From positions 1,952,414 through 2,016,413 of the forward strand of contig NC_066578.1 in the NCBI RefSeq assembly GCF_024679095.1: 64,000 nucleotides of DNA. The letters are read 5' to 3'. The notes under the pieces were generated by a model. That model ran no database searches. It had not been told where the DNA came from and saw only the letters and a program-made list of their open reading frames with translations. Origin of the DNA: Eriocheir sinensis (taxonomy: Eukaryota; Arthropoda; Malacostraca; Decapoda; Varunidae). This document shows positions 46,960 to 59,592 of the stretch, one piece after another. The position numbers and the translations under genes are program-made. The number at the start of each line of letters is the position of its first letter. Positions within the stretch are counted from its first letter, which is position 1.

Positions 46960-48060
46960 ATGAGAGGGAGGGAGGTAAGAGGAGGAGGAGAAGGAGGAGG
47001 GATAAGATCAGAAGGCGGAAGAGGAGGAGAATATATATTGCAGTTTATAGCGCACGCAAGCTGCATCTAAATCAAACCTCATGCTGTTCTTTTGCTTTTC
47101 CTTAACCACCACGAAGATTGATGTAGAGGTGACATATTGACGCTAATCACCACCTTAACGACCACCACCACCATCACCACCACAAACAACAACAACAACA
47201 TCAACACCAGCGGAGCAAGGATGAGGTATATTTGAGAGAGAGAAAAATATGAGATGAAAGAAAAATGAAGATAAGCAAAGAATATTAGAAGGAGGAGGAG
47301 GAGGAGATGGAGGAGGGATATGAAGAGAAAGAGAGGAGGAAGAGAAGGAGAAGGGATTGAAGAGGAAGACAAAAGGAAGAGAAGGAGGAGGAGAGTGAGG
47401 TAAAGTATTAGAAGGAGGAGGAGGAGGAGGAGGAGATGGAGGAGGGATATGAAGAGAAAGAGAGGAGGAAGAGAAGGAGGAGGAGGGATTGAAAGGAAGA
47501 CAGAAGGAAGAGGAGGAGGAGGAGGAGAGTGAGGTAAAGCATAAGAAGGAGGAGGAGGAGGAAGAGGAGAAGCGAAAAGAGAAATATAAAGGCGAATAAA
47601 AGAGAGAAAAAGGAAGGAATAAGGAAAAAAAGGGGGAAAGGAGGAAAATGAGGAAGAGGAGAAATATCGGGAAAAGAAAAAGATAGGAAAGGAAACAACA
47701 ACAACAACAACAACAAGGACACCAATGGCAGGACAGAATAAGGCGAATTGAGGAAAACGGAAGAAAACGGAAAATGTAGAAGAAAACGGAAAATGCAAAA
47801 GAAAACGGAAAATGTAGAAAAAATGAAGAAGCGGAAAATGTAGAAAAGGAGGAAAAAACGAAAAGAAATAAAGATCAACTCCTCTACAACCACCACTACC
47901 ACCACCACCATCATCACCACCACCACCACCAACAACACAAACACAAACACAACCACCACCACCAACAACAACAACACCACCACCACCACCATCACCACCA
48001 CCACCATCACCACCACCACCACCACCATCACCACCACCAACAAGAACAACAATGACCAGA
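46960..48060. repeat. GAG-rich and CCA-rich triplet tracts
   Basis: AGG/GAG-rich stretches (46968-47030, 47285-47560, with a ~120-bp duplicated block), AAC triplets (47185-47200, 47695-47715), GGAAAATG-type units (47760-47850) and (CCA)n (47890-48040). The 352-codon minus-strand frame is a translation of these. Confidence 0.92.
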
Positions 48061-48189
48061 AGAACGCCAGACGCCACGAGCCATGCAGCCAACCTAGCGT
48101 GCTCAGAAATCCTAAAACACAGCGCCGGGAAATGCATTATGGATGAGAATGCGACTCACGTATTAACGCGGTTGTAAACTTACACCTCC

Positions 48190-48191
48190 CG

Positions 48192-48236
<45 letters not shown>

Positions 48237-48286
48237 GAGCCTCCACTCAATACTCATGACTTGCCAACATACACACCTCATTGATC

Positions 48287-48330
<44 letters not shown>
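48190..48330. repeat. Two (CA)n tracts
   Basis: CA dinucleotides at 48195-48235 and 48291-48331. Confidence 0.96.
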
Positions 48331-48337
<7 letters not shown>

Positions 48338-48394
48338 CATTCCACCAAGCCACAGCCACGAAGCACGGGTTATATTGTGGTGAAAATAAAATAT

Positions 48395-48553
48395 ATAACT
48401 CTCTCTCTCTCTATGTATTTCAAGTCCATATTTGTATTTTGTTAGGTTGTCGAGATGACGCAGTTACCATTCTCTCTATCTCTCTCTCTCTCTCTCTCTC
48501 AATATCTTTCACTTCACTATTTTTATTTTGTTAGGTTTGTCGAGATGACGCAT

Positions 48554-48615
<62 letters not shown>

Positions 48616-48669
48616 GTATTTCATGTCCCTATTTGTATTTTGTTAGATTTGTCGAGATGACGCAGTTAC

Positions 48670-48725
<56 letters not shown>
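48395..48725. repeat. Tandem duplicates of a 65-70 bp block, each with its own (CT)n
   Basis: Three successive copies of a block with TTTGTATTTTGTTAG and GTCGAGATGACGCA, each followed by a (CT)n tract of different length (about 25, 65 and 60 bp). The block and microsatellite were duplicated together and the tracts then changed length. Confidence 0.88.
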
Positions 48726-48727
<2 letters not shown>

Positions 48728-48829
48728 AATCATGGGGGACACGCTCATTCCCCGGAACGCCTGCTGGCCGGTCATGCCTCGGGGCGCGGAATGATTGCAG
48801 GGAAAAGAAAAACACTGCCCGGCCTACAG

Positions 48830-49345
48830 TACCACCGCGCACTCCCTGACTCTCGACACTTTATTCAATACGTTATACTAAGAGGGTTTTGTGGTGTGGT
48901 TTTCGTATCTCGGTATTCTGGGATGCTTTCGGCCTATAGTATCAACACGCACTCCTTTACTCTCGATACTTTATTCAATACGTTATACTAAGAGAGTTTT
49001 GCGGTGTGGTTTTCGTATCTCAGTATTCTCAAACGTTTTCGAATTATAGTATCAACACGCACTCCCTGACTCTCGACACTTTATTCAATACGTTATACTA
49101 AGAGGGTTTTGTGGTGTGGTTTTCGTATCTCAGTATTCTCAAACGTTTTCGGCCTTCAGTATCAACACGCACTCCCTGACTCTCGACACTTTATTCAATA
49201 CGTTATACTAAGAGAGTTTTGTGGTGTGGTTTTCGTATCTCAGTATTCTCAAACGTTTTCGACCTATAGTGTCACCACGCACACCCTGACTCTCGACACT
49301 TTATGCAATACTTTAGTTGAAGAGAGTTTTGCAGATCTGCTTTCG
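48830..49345. repeat. 110-bp tandem repeat
   Basis: TCTCGACACTTTATTCAATA (or a close variant) starts at 48851, 48961, 49071, 49181 and 49291, exact 110-bp steps. Each unit also contains CAGTATTCTCAAACGTTTTC, which resembles the end sequence of module M. Confidence 0.95.
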
Positions 49346-49496
49346 AACGTCGGTATTCTTAGACGCTCCCGCCTCTCACATCAACTATGTCCGAAGCCGT
49401 TTTTTATATTCATGGTGCAGAAGCCTTGTCAGTCTACCACCAGGGTCTTAAAACTACCCTTGGAGATGCCCACAACAACTACGAAAGCCTTATCAA

Positions 49497-49540
<44 letters not shown>

Positions 49541-50955
49541 GGATGGACATAATTTGAATTCGCATAAGGGTTCTGTCCACATTCATGGTACATAAGCCTT
49601 GTCAAACTATCACCAGGATCATGAAACTACCCCTGGAAATGCCTACAACTTCAACGAAAGACTTGTCAAACTATCACCAGGATCATGAAACTACCCCTGG
49701 AAATACCCACAACTACGAAAGCCTTGCAACAGGGTCATTAAACTACCCATGGAAATGCCCACAACTCCTACGAAAGACTTGCCAAACTATCACCAGGGTC
49801 ATTAAACTACCCATGGAAATGCCCACAACTCCTACGAAAGCATTGTCAAACCATCACCAGGGTCATTAAACTACCCATGGAAATGCCCACAACTCCTCCG
49901 AAAGCATTGTCAAACCATCACCAGGGTCATTAAACTACCCATGGAAATGCCCACAACTCCTCCGAAAGCATTGTCAAACCATCACCAGGGTCATTAAACT
50001 ACCTATGGAAATACCCACAACTCCTCCGAAAGACTTGTCAAACTATCACCAAGGTCATGAAACTACCCATGGAAATGCCCACAACTCCTACGAAAGCATT
50101 GTCAAACCATCACCAGGGTCATTAAACTACCTATGGAAATGCCCACAACTCCTACGAAAGACTTGTCAAACTATCACCAAGGTCATGAAACTACCCATGG
50201 AAATGCCCACAACTCCTACGAAAGCATTGTCAAACTATCACCAGGGTCATTAAACTACCCATGGAAATACCCACAACTCCTACGAAAGACTTGCCAAACT
50301 ATCACCAGGGTCATGAAACTACCCATGGAAATGCCCACAACTCCTACGAAAGACTTGTCAAACTATCACCAAGGTCATGAAACTACCCATGGAAATGCCC
50401 ACAACTCCTACGAAAGCATTGTCAAACTATCACCAGGGTCATTAAACTACCCATGGAAATGCCAACAACTCCTACGAAAGACTTGTCAAACTATCACCAG
50501 GGTCATTAAACTACCCATGGAAATGCCCACAACTCCTACGAAAGCATTGTCAAACCATCACCAGGGTCATTAAACTACCCATGGAAATGCCCACAACTCC
50601 TCCGAAAGCATTGTCAAACCATCACCAGGGTCATTAAACTACCCATGGAAATGCCCACAACTCCTCCGAAAGCATTGTCAAACCATCACCAGGGTCATTA
50701 AACTACCCATGGAAATACCCACAACTCCTCCGAAAGCATTGTCAAACCATCACCAGGTCATTAAACTACCCATGGAAATGCCCACAACTCCTCCGAAAGC
50801 ATTGTCAAACCATCACCAGGGTCATTAAACTACCCATGGAAATACCCACAACTACGAAAGCCTTGCCAAACGAGCACCAGGGTCATTAAACTACCCCTGG
50901 AAATGCCCACAACTCCGAAAGCCTTGCCAAACGTGTATGCTTGGGGGTCGAAAAG
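49346..50955. mobile_element. Module M copy with a ~64-bp tandem array
   Basis: Left end GTCGGTATTCTTAGACGCTC (49350) followed by CTCTCACATCAACTATGTCC, as in the copies at 37865 and 59374. From about 49590 to 50930 a 64-bp unit (CACCAGGGTCAT, TAAACTACCCATGGAAATGC, CTCCGAAAGCATTGTCAAAC) repeats about 20 times. A (GT)n at 49499-49538 separates the first core unit from the array. The right side ends with CTTGGGGGTCGAAAAGC at a long (TA)n. Open frames at 49585-50573 are repeat translations, recognisable by periodic NYHQGHETT. Confidence 0.85.
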
Positions 50956-50956
50956 C

Positions 50957-51895
<939 letters not shown>

Positions 51896-51920
51896 CACAG
51901 GCATACACTCCCTCCCTTAC

Positions 51921-52101
51921 CTTCAGGAGTATTTCAGATATCTCTCCCTTCTTCAGCGTCACCTTGCTGGCCGACACTTGCTCCTGGGATCGGATGAGAG
52001 CGGCGCTGATGGTGAGCGGCTCCGATGTCCTCAAGGCCTCCACCACGATCCTGTAGACTGCGCCAGGCACCACACGCCGAGCGGCTACCACCACCCATCT
52101 C
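51921..52101 (-). CDS. A2M/CD109/TEP-family protein, exon coding for the MG1 start
   Basis: 181 bp between acceptor CTCCACGCCTTCAG (before 52101) and donor AAG|GTAAGG (51921). It needs two bases from an earlier exon, then gives 60 open codons and ends in phase 0. The text reads RWVVVAARRVVPGAVYRIVV, EALRTSEPLTISAALIRS and KVTLKKGEISEILLK. This matches the N-terminal macroglobulin domain of the A2M/CD109/thioester-protein family: a (Y/W)VV.A....PG..Y.+.V opening, a PL.ISA.L strand, and the VTLK.GE....L.L strand. It joins in phase to the exon at 34967-34808. These secreted or membrane-anchored proteins act in innate immunity and protease trapping (family knowledge). The signal-peptide exon was not identified. 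Confidence 0.83.
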
Positions 52102-52414
52102 CTGAAGGCGTGGAGATGAAGGAGGTGAGAGGAGGGTGTTGGTGGTGGTGGTGATAGTGGTTGTCGGGTGTTAAGGGGTGTTGAGGGGATGGGAGGTTGG
52201 GGAATGTACAGGGGGAATGGAAGGGATGGGTAAAGGGAATGGGGGATGTGTAGGGGGAATGGGTGGTGATATGTGGGAGGTAGGTGTGTGTGGGGATAGG
52301 TGATTGTGTGTGGGGGGAGGGGGGGATAGGTGATTGTGTGTGTGGGGGGAGGGGGGGATAGGTGATTGTGTGTGGGGGGGGGAGGGGGGGATAGGTGATT
52401 GGGGGGGGGAATAG

Positions 52415-52481
<67 letters not shown>

Positions 52482-52512
52482 TGTGTTTATACTCAACACA
52501 ATAGCAGATAAC

Positions 52513-52566
<54 letters not shown>

Positions 52567-52800
52567 ACATACACGCACAAGTCCCCCGTACCACCCCCCC
52601 ACACACTCACCACCCACACTCCCTCCCTCCCCCCCCCAATCACACACACAAAATAACTTCCGGAGGACTCCCTTGCACAAAACCGGGAACATTGTACTGG
52701 AGGCTTGTCCGGGGCTAGCACTGAATGACAGGCCGGTGGGAGTAACCATTGACCGTCAGGAAATTGATATGTTCTTTTGGAAAATTATGAGGAGAAGCAG
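52102..52800. repeat. G-rich minisatellite, (GT)n and (CA)n
   Basis: GGGATAGGTGATTGTGTGTG repeats about four times (52287-52400), followed by (GT)n 52418-52487 and (CA)n 52515-52563, then C-rich sequence. No upstream A2M-family exon could be supported here. Confidence 0.9.
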
Positions 52801-52804
52801 TTGC

Positions 52805-52835
<31 letters not shown>

Positions 52836-52880
52836 TAGAAAATGTATATGTTCTTTTGGAAAATTATGAGAAGCAGTTGC

Positions 52881-52932
<52 letters not shown>

Positions 52933-52980
52933 TAGAAAATGTATATGTTCTTTTGGAAAATTATGAGGAGAAGCAGTTGC

Positions 52981-53041
<61 letters not shown>

Positions 53042-53071
53042 TCATTAGTTAGTTTCAGAAGCAGACAGACT

Positions 53072-53106
<35 letters not shown>

Positions 53107-53136
53107 TCATTAGTTAGTTTCAGAAGCAGACAGACT

Positions 53137-53235
<99 letters not shown>

Positions 53236-53236
53236 A
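52801..53236. repeat. (AGT)n compound array
   Basis: AGT-triplet runs alternate with a ~55-bp block (ATGTTCTTTTGGAAAATTAT, GAAGCAGTTGC) three times and with a CATTAGTTAGTTTCAGAAGC block two to three times. Block and triplet tract were duplicated as a unit. Confidence 0.93.
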
Positions 53237-53478
53237 AGTAGTGTCATTAGTTTGTTTCAGAGGCAGAGAGACTGTTAGGCATTCGCAATTAAGGTATCTA
53301 TACTTCTTAGGATGGTCGAGGAATACAAATTACTATAACGGTTGTATAGACGGTGGTAAAGGTTGTTCTGGCAATGGTAATAAAAAAACGTTACCTTGCA
53401 CGTTTTTACCTACTTTTTCTTACCTCAATATACATTTTTTTATATTTGTCCATCTTACTCGTCTTTGCCCCCAACCCC

Positions 53479-53527
<49 letters not shown>

Positions 53528-53869
53528 TATACACTGCCCCGTCCCCACCCCCCCACCCCCACCCCACCCCACCCCATACACACACACAGGTAAATGAACC
53601 GCTCAGAACGCATTCCCTCTCTGTCTCCGGAGCGTAGAGGTAAGATAAGTAGTCCAGGATGCTGCCCTCCAGGACCGCCGACCGTAATGACTTAACAGGA
53701 ATCTCACGCCGTGGAAAAATCGGACTGATTCCCTCTACGGACCAAAGGGTGAAGTGAAAATAACAGCTGATTTATACATCTTCCCAAGTAGGACAGTTAT
53801 AAGCTTGTCAACTTTATATCTGTGACGAAGAGACAATTTTAGCAGCTTTATGTTAGCCCCCAAAATGAA
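53237..53869. other. No gene; (CA)n and C-rich stretch
   Basis: (CA)n at 53481-53522, C-rich to 53585. Remaining sequence without recognisable feature. Confidence 0.5.
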
Positions 53870-54165
53870 GGAGTTAGAATGCCTTGCTACGAATCCGGCT
53901 TGGGTTTGAATTCCGGCCCAGTGTGTCGGCGCGCAGGAAGTAACCCAGCTGTTCATCCTCCCTTTCGGGCTGGTTGATAAATGGGTACCCGGGGACCTGG
54001 AGAAACCCGGGGAAGATATACTTGGCAATCCGGATGTCACACTGGCCCCGTGCAGCGAGGTACCAATGGGTTATCACATGGCACAGGATCAAGAGCCATT
54101 GCGACGGAGATGAGCACTGAGGCCACGCACAGCTGTTTCTTTTTAAACAAAGGACACGGCTCAAG
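53870..54165 (+). mobile_element. tRNA-headed SINE (family B), best copy
   Basis: A tRNA-like head with TGGGTTTGAATTCCGGCCCA (B-box region), then a body with GGTACCCGGGGACCTGGAGA, CAATCCGGATGTCACACTGG and CGACGGAGATGAGCACTGAG. Related partial copies lie at 7140 and 45380. It borders the 3' end of Jockey-like J4. Confidence 0.72.
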
Positions 54166-55290
54166 GGCAATAAAAAGGGTGAGAAATATTAAGCCCGCTA
54201 CTCGCCGCTCCCATAATAGATAACAGTAAAGAATTGCCAAAAGAAAGGTCAATTTCGGATGGAGAGGTGTCTTGATACACTCTTCTTGAAAGAGGTCAAG
54301 TCATAGGCAGGAGGAAATACAGACGAAGGAAGGCTGTTCCAGAGTTTACCAGTGTAAGGGATGAAAGAATGGAGATGCTGGTTAACTCTTGCATAAGAGG
54401 TTTGGACAGTATAGGGATGAGCATGAGTAGAAAGTCGTTTCAGCGGGGCCTCGGGAGGGGGGAGGCATGCAGTTAGCAAGCTCAGGAGAGCATGGAAATA
54501 TCTAAAGAAGATAGAAAGAGATGCAACATGGCGGCGGAATTTAAGAGGTAGAAGACTATCAGTAAGAGGAGGAGAGCTGATGAGACGAAGAGCCTTAGAC
54601 TCCACTCTGTACAGAAGAGCCGTGTGGGTGGAGCCCTCCACACGTGAGATGCATGCTCCATACGAGGGCGGACAAGGCCCTTGTATATGGATAGCAACTG
54701 TGTGGGGGAGAAGAACTGGTGGAGACGATACAGAACGCCCAATCTCGAGGAAGCTGACTAAATGAAAGAGTAGATGTGAAGTTTCCAGTTGAGATTTTGA
54801 GCTAAGGATAGACCGAGGATATTTAGTGTTGAAGAAGGTGATAGCTGAGTGTTGTCGAAGAATAGGGGATAGGTGTTTGGAAGATTGTGTCGAGTTGATA
54901 GGTGGAGAAATTTGTTTTTTGAGGCATTGAAGGACACAAGGTTCCTTCTGCCCCAATCGGAAATGATAGCAAGGTCTGAGGTTAGGCGTTCTGCAGCCTC
55001 CAGTCTGAAGTCATGCAATTCCTGTTGAGAGGGTCTTCTGTTGAAATAAGTTGAATAATGCAAAGTGGAGTCATAAGCGTATGAGTGGACAGGACAGTTT
55101 GTTATGGAAAGAAGATCATTGATGAATAACAGGAAAAGAGTGGGTGATAGGACAGAGCCCTGTTGAACACCACTGTTGATAGGTTTAGGGGAAGAACAGT
55201 GACCGTCTACCACCGCAGAGATAGAACGGCCGGAAAGGAAACTGGAGGTAAAGGAAGAGAGAAGAATGGAGACACAACCCACTACTGTTT
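54166..55290 (-). mobile_element. Jockey-like LINE J4 (RT to 3' end)
   Basis: Minus strand: SILLSSFTSSFLSGRSISAV, GVQQGSVLSPTLFLLFINDL, HSYAYDSTLHYS (YADD box mutated to YAYD), AAERLTSDLAIISDWGRRN, SFNASKNKFLHLS, then GVLYRLHQFFSPTQLLSIYK, RPRMEHASHVWR and a C-terminus ending KKSVSRHLSIRN (stop at 54249). The 3' UTR continues to about 54170 with GGGAGCGGCGAGTAGCGGGC, as in J3. Few frame breaks, but the catalytic box is lost and the 5' half is missing. Confidence 0.87.
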
Positions 55291-55465
55291 GTTGAGTGTT
55301 AAGTGACTGGATCCTCCTTGCAACTCGAGCTCCAATATTTCGCGATTCGTTCATCCTCTTTAACCATGTACGAACATTCTCCTAAATTCCCAGCACGACA
55401 CCTTTACTAATGGCCTTGTTATGGTCCTCTATATGTTTCAGGGAACTCACATGTAATGATAGTGA
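55291..55465. other. Unassigned junction sequence
   Basis: Short non-repetitive interval between J4 and the GATA array. It contains no recognisable feature. Confidence 0.5.
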
Positions 55466-55649
55466 TGGATAAATAAAATAGATAGATATAGATAGATAGA
55501 GATAGATAGACAGATAAATATAGATAGATATAGATAGGTAGATAAAGATAGATATATAGAGATAGATAGAGATAGATAGATAGATAAATATAGATAGATA
55601 AAGATAGGTAGATAAAGATAGATAGATAAAGATAGATAGATATAGATAG

Positions 55650-55680
<31 letters not shown>

Positions 55681-55897
55681 GATATAGATAGGTAAATAAA
55701 GATAGATAGATAGAGATAGATAGATAGATAAATATAGATAGATATAGATAGGTAGATAAAGATAGATAGATATAGATAGATAGAGATAGATAGATAGATA
55801 AATATAGATAGATATAGATAGGTAGATAAAGATAGATAGAGATAGATAGATAGATAAATATAGATAGATATAGATAGGTTGATAAAGATAGATAGAT

Positions 55898-55929
<32 letters not shown>

Positions 55930-56452
55930 ATATAGACAGATATAGATAGGTAGATAGATAGAGATAGATAGAGATAGATAGATAGATATATAGAGATAGA
56001 TATAGATAGGTAGATAAAGATAGATAGATATAGATAGATAGATAGATAGATAAATATAGATAGATAAATATAGATAGATATAGATAGGTAGATAAAGATA
56101 GATAGATAGAGATAGAAAGAGATAGATATATAGATAAATATAGATAGGTAAATAAAGATAGATAGATATAGATAGATAGATAGATAGATAAATATAGATA
56201 GATAAATATAGATAGATATAGATAGGTAGATAAAGATAGATAGATAGAGATAGAAAGAGATAGATATATAGATAAATATAGATAGGTAAATAAAGATAGA
56301 TAGATATAGATCGATAGATAGATAAATATAGATAGATATAGATAGGTAAATAAAGATAGATAGATAGAGATAGATAGATAGATAAATATAGATAGATATA
56401 GATAGGTAGATAAAGATAGATAGATAGAGATAGATAGATAAATAAAATGAGT
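55466..56452. repeat. GATA array (~980 bp) with higher-order structure
   Basis: Built of GATAGATA, GATATAGATAGGTA and GATAAATATA blocks that recur in the same order every ~60-70 bp and in longer duplicated segments (e.g. 56040-56160 and 56190-56300 are near copies). The 349-codon Tyr/Ile/Leu/Ser frame is an artefact. Confidence 0.96.
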
Positions 56453-57092
56453 AAACGAGTAAATTTTTCTTGAACCACTTCGTCTGTACCTAGCAATTTA
56501 TATCTTTAAGTCTTGGTGTGGTGTTCGTGTGGAAAGGGAAGGATTAGATTGCACAAGTGTCTGATAATGATACGCTCTTAAGTAATAGCCTAGCATCTCA
56601 AATCATTCCTTATTATTTTTCTCATTTTTTCCTGCTTCTACATTAGTTTACCATTAGTTTTGCTTTTTTATTTTATTTTCTTTTTTTATTTATTCATTTT
56701 ATTAGTCCCCATAAACTGCACCATGATCTAATCTTACTAAACAACTCGATTCGATAATTTTTCCTTTAAGAATTATCTGATAATGACGGTATACAAACTG
56801 TTATTAACGAAAGCAAGTGAGATTTTTCGTGGTGTATCGATTCTAAAGCAGGTTCTATTTATCTATCTATCTATATCTATCCATTTTATTTATCTATTTA
56901 TTTAGTTTACTCCTATCCGATTCCTCGAGTGCAAAACAAAAGCACATCGTTAACTATCTAACTATCACAACGTTAACTATCGTACACACACACATCGATA
57001 TCATCACTTTTACCTGTCATTATTATCAAGACAAGACAATACATTTACTTTCTACCCCTTGATATGTTTATGTTAGTTTGTTGTTGTGGATT
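56453..57092. other. AT-rich, no gene
   Basis: Low GC, with short TATC runs near 56856-56890. No motif or coding signal. Confidence 0.5.
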
Positions 57093-57317
57093 TTAACTCG
57101 GTAGCTGCGGGGATTAGGTTTCTTAAAGGCCCCTCTAAGCGAATTAAATAAAAAAAATCATCGCTCTCGCAAACCACTTCATAATAAATATATCAACGCA
57201 TTTGTGATCAGTTTATGTATCGTCTATTTTTGGTGAAGTTATATCATGGCAAAAATGTGGCCCGTCGCTGGTACACGGTAAAGCCACAAATTTGGCTCCT
57301 CGCTGCTACCGGGTTAA
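57093..57317. mobile_element. piggyBac-type MITE, second copy (inverted)
   Basis: TTAA at both ends (57093-57096, 57314-57317). Left end CTCGGTAGCTGCGGGGATTA, right end on the complement CCCGGTAGCAGCGAGGAGCC. It aligns as an inverse copy with 40608-40884 over its entire length but has a single GATTAGG where that copy has (CCTAA)n. It is 225 bp long and non-autonomous. Confidence 0.82.
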
Positions 57318-58160
57318 GATCATTGGTACCCTTCCCCTCTGTACCTACATTTACATAATCTTATATATTCTCTCGTCTTCTTTCTCCTCTCTCATCGCTT
57401 CTCTATTTCTTGATTTTCCTATGTTTGTTTAATTTATACGATTTTTTTTTCAACTCTTTTTCTCCTGTTATCATATTGTTCAGTATTTTTTTTTACTTAT
57501 TTGAAGATTGCATTTTTTGTTTCTATTTTAATTCGTATAATGGTCAATAGTTTCTTAGTTATATGTTAAGTTATTTTTCTGCTTTTTTTTTTACTTATAT
57601 GTTGTTGTGTGTTTTAAGATCATTGCTACCCTTCCTCTCTATCCCTATACATTTTCATAATCTTCTATTTTCTCTCTTCTTCCTCTTCTCTCATCGTTTT
57701 CCCTTTAATCCTCTCTATCTCTCTCATTGCTTCTACATCTACATCTTTACTCCTTTGTTTTCTTATGTTTGCTTGATGTGTATTTTCAGATAATTGCTAA
57801 CCTTCCCCTCTGTCCCTATATTTTCATAATCTTCTATATTCTCTCTTCTTCCTCTTCTCTCATCGCTTTCACTAAAATCCTCTCTATCTCTCTCATTGCG
57901 TCTACATCTTCTACTTCTTTACCTCTTGATTTTCTTATGTTTGCTTGTTGTGTATTTTAAGATCATTGCTACCCTTCCCCTCCATCCTCCATTTCCATAA
58001 CCTTCTGTATTCTCTCGTCATCAACCTCCTCTCTTTTCGTTTCTTTACTTCTTGTTTTCGTATGCTACCCTTCCTCTCTCTCCCTCCAGTTCCATACTCC
58101 TCTACATTCTCTCGTCCTCTATCTCCATTTCTCTCATCGCTTCCACTTTCATCCTCTCTA
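57318..58160. repeat. ~171-bp tandem repeat, T/C-rich
   Basis: GATCATTGCTACCCTTCC (or variant) lies at about 57329, 57619, 57790 and 57961. The last three are 171 bp apart, and the first interval is longer. Each unit contains CATAATCTTCTAT..TCTCTC and a TTTCTTATGTTTGCTTG end. Open frames 57563-58274 are repeat translations. Confidence 0.85.
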
Positions 58161-58384
58161 TCTCGGCGTCTCAGGTGTTTGGGGGAAGCTGAACATGTGG
58201 GTTATGATGTCCGCAGTGCCCCGTCTTTACCAGTCAGTCTCATAATAATAAACAGTAATAAAAGAACTTATTGACTCCCCGCTCCAGTAACTCCTGACAG
58301 ATCTCACCACACCAGTGCAGTCAAGTGTTTTAAAAGGGCACCGGAACACGCCCTCTTCTTCCCTCTCTCAGTAAAAAGCATGGA
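58161..58384. other. No gene seen
   Basis: Ordinary sequence between two tandem arrays. No motif found. Confidence 0.45.
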
Positions 58385-59370
58385 CCCGCAGAGCACCTTT
58401 CACCGCATTGTTAGTGTTTGTGACGAGAAAGTCTGATAACCAAGCTAACGACCTGATATTGTTGCTTATTTTGTCTTGTGTGGTAGAAAACGCATCAGTA
58501 AAAGCTATCCTAAGATCCAGACATTTTACAGCGTAGTTAGTATTTGTGACGAGAAAGTCTGATAACCAAGCTAACGACCTGATATTGTTGCTTATTTTGT
58601 CTTGTGTGGTAGAAAACGCATCGGTAAAAGCTATCCTAAGATCCAGACATTTCACAGCACCTTTAGAATTTGTGTCATGTCTGATAACCAAGCTAACGAC
58701 CTGATATTATTGCTTGTTTTGTCTTGTGTAGTAGAAAACGCATCTGTAAAAGCTATCCTAAGATCCAGACATTTTACAGCGTAGTTAGTATTTGTGACGA
58801 GAAAGTCTGATCAACAAGCTAACGACCTGATATTGTTGCTTATTTTGTCTTGTGTGGTAGAAAACGCATCTGTAAAAGCTATCCTAAGATCCAGACATTT
58901 ACAGCGTAGTTAGTATTTGTGACGAGAAAGTCTGATAACCAAGCTAACGACCTGATATTGTTGCTTATTTTGTCTTGTGTGGTAGAAAACGCATCTGTAA
59001 AAGCTATCCTAAGATCCAGACATTTTACAGCGTAGTTAGTATTTGTGACGAGAAAGTCTGATCAACAAGCTTGTTTTGTCTTGTGTGATAGAAAGCGCAT
59101 CGGTAAAAGCTATCCTAAGATCCAGACATTTTACAGCGTAGTTAGTATTTGTGACGAGAAAGTCTGATAACCAAGCTAACGACCTGATATTGTTGCTTGT
59201 TTTGTCTTGTGTGGTAGAAAACGCATCTGTAAAAGCTATCCTAAGATCCAGACATTTCACAGCACCTTAAGTATTTGTGTCAATTCTGATAACCAAGCTA
59301 ATGACGTGATAATATTGCTTGTTTTGTCTTGTGTGGTAGAAAACGCATCGGTAAAAGCTATCCTATGATT
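58385..59370. repeat. 126-bp tandem repeat
   Basis: GCGTAGTTAGTATTTGTGACG starts at 58531, 58779, 58904 and 59030, with steps of 125-126 bp or twice that. Units contain AAGTCTGATAACCAAGCTAA and AAAAGCTATCCTAAGATCCA. About eight units, some shortened. The period is a multiple of three, so minus-strand frames stay open (KCLDLRIAFTDAFSTTQD repeated). I take that as incidental. Confidence 0.93.
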
Positions 59371-59592
59371 AAACTCGGTATCCTCAGCCGCTTCTACCCT
59401 CACACCAACTATATCCAAGGGCCAAAAAAGAGGTCAGTCGGGTTTTAATGAGTGTTTGTTTAGGGTCATGGTACAGAAGAACAGCCATACTACCACCAAG
59501 GTCATAAAACTACCCTTGGAAATTACCGAGACTCCTATGAAAGTCTTGTCAAATATATGAGTTTGGGCGCCTAAGTGTTTAAGAATATGACC
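59371..59592. mobile_element. Module M, single-core copy
   Basis: Left CTCGGTATCCTCAGCCGCTT and right (complement) GGTCATATTCTTAAACACTT are imperfect inverted ends. Interior GAGGTCAGTCGGGTTTTAAT, GGTCATGGTACAGAAGAACA, then one core unit CACCAAGGTCATAAAACTAC. It sits between the 126-bp and 117-bp arrays, whose sequences continue either side. This copy shows the module before tandem amplification. Confidence 0.75.

Noticed and set aside
47079..48137. 352-codon minus-strand open frame rich in Gly, Val, Phe, Leu
   Set aside because: Reads through CCA, GAG and other triplet tracts that lack stops by composition. No domain.
49590..50930. CRISPR-like regular array
   Set aside because: Units are homogeneous along the full 64 bp with no unique spacers, and the genome is eukaryotic. 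It is a minisatellite within module M.
52171..52749. Signal-peptide exon of the A2M-family gene
   Set aside because: The frame starting MVTPTGLSFSAS runs into (CA)n/(GT)n. It lacks a hydrophobic core and has no donor in the phase needed (two bases carried over).
55447..56496. 349-codon minus-strand open frame
   Set aside because: Pure translation of the GATA array (Tyr-Leu-Ser-Ile repeats). No composition or start context of a gene.
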